Part shown: positions 5,531-7,367 of the stretch, in pieces | Numbering within the stretch: position 1 is the stretch's first letter | How the letters are laid out: every line of letters starts with the position of its first letter | Origin: Chloroflexota bacterium | GTDB taxonomy: Bacteria > Chloroflexota > UBA5177 > JANWHV01 | Assembly: GCA_025924845.1 (NCBI GenBank) | Contig: JAICHN010000264.1 | Span: forward strand, 1-7,367 | Direction of reading: 5' to 3' | Length of the DNA: 7,367 nucleotides | Translations under genes and position numbers: made by a program | The notes under the pieces: model-generated | Databases searched by the model: none | Told to the model about the DNA's origin: nothing | The model's input: only the letters and a program-made list of their open reading frames with translations

Positions 5531-5861
5531 GCGCGGAGAGCTGTGGCTGGTAAGATTCCCATTCACAGACCTGTCTTCAACGAAAGTCAGGCCCGCTCTG
5601 GTTATCGCAACTCATAAAGAGGATGTCATTATGCTCGGGATTTTCTCGCGAATACCGACCACCCCACAAGCGGACACCTGGGTACGCATCGAGGCCAATC
5701 ATCCTCAATTCTCGCAAACCGGACTACGGCAGACCTCAGTACTCAAGGCGGAGAGAATTGCTGCCGTGCATGAATCGGTGTTCCAGCACAAACTGGGTGA
5801 GCTACCGCCAGACCTTATGGCACAGGTGCAAGACGCACTCAAGAAAGCGCTGCATATTTAA
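5517..5861 (+). CDS. MazF/PemK-family endoribonuclease toxin
   Basis: The 114-residue product has the MazF beta-barrel pattern: RGELWLVRFPF (6-16), then the conserved KVRPALVIA (23-31) with R25-P26. Next comes GIFSRIP (41-47) with S44 near where MazF has its catalytic Thr/Ser, and finally QTSVLKAERIAAV (72-84). Such enzymes cut single-stranded RNA at short sequences without ribosomes; the recognised bases cannot be told here. It starts 14 bases inside its partner gene with AGGAGA (5500-5505) 11 bases ahead, so translation is coupled. Both genes are lower in GC than the neighbouring acyl-CoA dehydrogenase and thiolase. A plain housekeeping role is unlikely. Confidence 0.9.
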   Translation: MPRPKRGELWLVRFPFTDLSSTKVRPALVIATHKEDVIMLGIFSRIPTTPQADTWVRIEANHPQFSQTGLRQTSVLKAERIAAVHESVFQHKLGELPPDLMAQVQDALKKALHI

Positions 5862-5891
5862 AGGACGGAGACCCACTCTGCACCGCAGCAA

Positions 5892-5926
5892 GCTGAAAGC
5901 TGATGGCTGAACGCTGACAGCTTAGA
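5892..5926 (+). repeat. Five-unit heptanucleotide repeat ahead of the thiolase
   Basis: The 7-base units are GCTGAAA, GCTGATG, GCTGAAC, GCTGACA, GCTTAGA. They end 14 bases before the thiolase ATG and fill most of the 79 bases between it and the MazF-type gene. Twenty-eight of the 35 bases match the block before the acyl-CoA dehydrogenase, and position relative to the start is identical. No promoter was recognised around it. Confidence 0.85.
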
Positions 5927-5940
5927 AAGGACCACCATCA

Positions 5941-7137
5941 ATGGCGATTGGTACCGACAACGATCCGGTCATCCTGGGCGCCGTGCGTACCCCGTTCGGC
6001 AAGTTCGGCGGCGCGCTGCTGCCCTTCACCGCCGTCGATCTGGGCGGCATGGTGATCGGCGAAGCGATCCGGCGGGCCGACATCCCCAAGGAAGAGGTCA
6101 CGCACACGATCATGGGCTGCGTAGTGCAGGCCGGGTTAGGCCAGGTGCCTTCGCGGCAGGCGGGGTTCAAGGCCGGGCTGGGCCGCGAAGTCACCTCGGA
6201 CACGATCAACCGTGTCTGCGCGAGCGGCATGCGCGCCGTCGCCCTGGCCGGCGACCTGATCCGGCTCAACCGCCATCAGGTCATCGTGGCCGGCGGCATG
6301 GAGAGCATGAGCAACGTGCCCTACTATCTGCGCGGGGCGCGCTGGGGCCAGCGCATGGGCAACGGCGAGATGATCGACGGCGTCGTCTACGACGGGCTGA
6401 CCGACCCCCTGCTCAACGTGCATATGGGCGAGCACGGCTCGACGGTCGCCGCCGAGGAGAAGGTGGGCCGCGAGGAGCAGGACGCCTGGTCCTACCGCAG
6501 CCAGATGCGCGCGGCGGCGGCCACAGCCAATGGCACGCTGGGCCAGGAGATCGTCGGCGTGCAGATCCCGCAGAAAAAGGGCGAGCCGGTCGTAATGGAC
6601 AAGGACGAGGCGATCCGGGCGGACACCACCCTGGAGGGTCTGGCCAAGCTCAAGCCCGTCTTTACGGCAGACGGCACGATCACCGCCGGTAACGCGCCGG
6701 GCCTCAACGACGGCGCGGGCGCGCTGGTCGTCGCCTCGGCGGCCTACGCGAAGGCGCACGGCCTCAAGCCGCTGGCCCGCATCCTGGGCTATGGCGAGGC
6801 GGCGTGGGACACGCCCTACCTGGCCTACACCCCGGCGATGGCCGGCCAGGACGCCCTCAAGCGGCTGGGGCTGACAATCAAGGATATCGATCTGGTCGAG
6901 ATCAACGAAGCCTTCGCCAGCGTGGCCATTATCAGTGCGCGGCGCCTGGGCGTGGACCCGGAGATTGTCAACGTGAACGGCGGCGCGGTCGCCCTGGGGC
7001 ATCCCATCGGCGCGAGCGGCGCCCGCATCCTGATGACGCTGATCTACGAACTGCGGCGGCGGGGCGGCGGTATCGGCCTGGCGGCCATCTGTTCGGGCAC
7101 CGCACAGGGCGATGCGATGATCGTCCAGGTCGAGTAG
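5941..7137 (+). CDS. Thiolase, probable acetyl-CoA C-acetyltransferase
   Basis: This 398-residue enzyme belongs to the thiolase II group, which cleaves 3-ketoacyl-CoA with CoA or condenses two acetyl-CoA. Catalytic residues are visible: nucleophile C93 in INRVCASGM, N322-E323 in EINEAFA, H354 in ALGHPIGASGAR and the second cysteine C384. In C384's motif the usual CxGGGxG is CSGTAQG, a variant seen in some bacterial thiolases. Length is normal at about 390-400. AAAGGA (5926-5931) supports the ATG. It is the third enzyme type of beta-oxidation and should work with the acyl-CoA dehydrogenase upstream; hydratase and 3-hydroxyacyl-CoA dehydrogenase genes are not in the window. Its transcription may come from an upstream promoter, since none is seen nearby. 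Confidence 0.95.
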   Translation: MAIGTDNDPVILGAVRTPFGKFGGALLPFTAVDLGGMVIGEAIRRADIPKEEVTHTIMGCVVQAGLGQVPSRQAGFKAGLGREVTSDTINRVCASGMRAVALAGDLIRLNRHQVIVAGGMESMSNVPYYLRGARWGQRMGNGEMIDGVVYDGLTDPLLNVHMGEHGSTVAAEEKVGREEQDAWSYRSQMRAAAATANGTLGQEIVGVQIPQKKGEPVVMDKDEAIRADTTLEGLAKLKPVFTADGTITAGNAPGLNDGAGALVVASAAYAKAHGLKPLARILGYGEAAWDTPYLAYTPAMAGQDALKRLGLTIKDIDLVEINEAFASVAIISARRLGVDPEIVNVNGGAVALGHPIGASGARILMTLIYELRRRGGGIGLAAICSGTAQGDAMIVQVE

Positions 7138-7147
7138 CGATGCAAAA

Positions 7148-7183
7148 TGACGAGTGGCAAGTTCTGTTACTTGCCACTCGTCA
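7148..7183. terminator. 15-bp perfect hairpin between convergent genes
   Basis: TGACGAGTGGCAAGT (7148-7162) and its exact reverse complement (7169-7183) flank a 6-base loop. On the minus strand the stem is followed by TTTTGC, so it best terminates the membrane-protein gene to the right. It begins 10 bases past the thiolase stop and could also slow plus-strand transcription, though no T-run follows in that direction. Half of it is made of the same heptads as the adjoining repeat. Confidence 0.6.
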
Positions 7184-7202
7184 CTTGTCACTCGTCACTT
7201 GG
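7168..7202 (+). repeat. Heptanucleotide repeat CACTYGT
   Basis: Four 7-base units follow one another: CACTCGT, CACTTGT, CACTCGT, CACTTGG (7175-7202). They are preceded by the diverged unit TACTTGC. The thirteen-base run CACTCGTCACTTG occurs twice, at 7175-7187 and 7189-7201. It shares the 7-base period with the blocks before the two catabolic genes but not their sequence. Confidence 0.75.
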
Positions 7203-7203
7203 G

Positions 7204-7367
7204 TTAGCGAGGGTAGCGGGTCTGCGCGGGTGCCTGTGGACGGTTCTGGACCAGGACCGAGAGTCCCCACACCAGCCCAACGGCGAGGCCAAGCAGCATA
7301 CAGAGCGGAATCACGGTGAGCGGAGAGACGGCGAGGCCGACGATCGCCTGGAGCATCAATTCGAGCA
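7204..7367 (-). CDS. C-terminal end of a putative membrane protein, 5' end beyond window
   Basis: On the minus strand an open frame enters at the right edge and ends with TAA at 7204-7206, giving 53 visible residues. They are strongly hydrophobic, including VIPLCMLLGLAVGLVWGLS, which would span a membrane, followed by a short polar tail rich in Gln, Pro and Arg (QNRPQAPAQTRYPR). This layout, one helix and a cytoplasm-like basic end, is typical of an integral membrane protein. No family can be assigned from so short a piece. A hairpin with a T-run lies 20 bases past the stop in the right orientation, which supports a real gene convergent with the thiolase. Confidence 0.6.
   Translation of the reverse strand, partial: LELMLQAIVGLAVSPLTVIPLCMLLGLAVGLVWGLSVLVQNRPQAPAQTRYPR

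Noticed and set aside
6136..7191. Open frame of 351 codons antisense to the thiolase
   Set aside because: It mirrors the thiolase codons, is rich in Arg, Ala and His, and has no recognisable domain.

Overview
The window is about 7.4 kb of bacterial chromosome, mostly GC-rich. It carries eleven genes I can support plus two DNA-level structures not explained by coding. An EXLDI-family protein, heptanucleotide tandem repeats between genes, several small toxin-antitoxin modules and acyl-CoA catabolism together suggest a member of the Chloroflexota. Actinobacteria are the main alternative. This is an inference from gene content, since no rRNA or other phylogenetic marker is present.

Left end, minus strand (1-1635): an EXLDI-family protein cut by the window edge, read from a promoter whose -10 lies inside a 24-bp near-perfect palindrome (531-554). 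Upstream of it is a MerR/BmrR-type regulator (739-1563). That regulator has its own promoter with the long 19-bp spacer typical of MerR targets, and a strong hairpin past its stop codon. Plus-strand transcription starts just beyond.

Middle (1687-3145): a helical antitoxin and a PIN-domain (VapC-like) toxin that overlap by ATGA, followed 16 bases later by a GC-rich histidine phosphatase.

Right half (3142-7137): an acyl-CoA dehydrogenase with its own sigma70-type promoter and an acetyl-CoA acetyltransferase-type thiolase, both fitting fatty-acid or dicarboxylic-acyl-CoA breakdown. Two toxin-antitoxin modules lie between them: HepT/MntA (HEPN ribonuclease plus nucleotidyltransferase) and a MazEF/PemK-like pair. 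Both pairs run in the same direction and are 37 bases apart. The MazEF pair is clearly lower in GC than the catabolic genes (27 of 60 bases G/C at 5341-5400, against 43 of 60 at 6241-6300, counted by hand), which suggests acquired cargo.

The most striking signal is a block of five 7-base units (core GCTGA) immediately upstream of both catabolic genes. It sits at exactly the same place in each, -49 to -15 from the start codon, with 14 bases to the ATG. A different heptad repeat (CACTYGT) and a 15-bp perfect hairpin follow the thiolase. The right edge holds the C-terminal end of a membrane protein on the minus strand, convergent with the thiolase. No tRNA, rRNA, CRISPR array or transposase was seen, and no gap between genes exceeds 300 bases.
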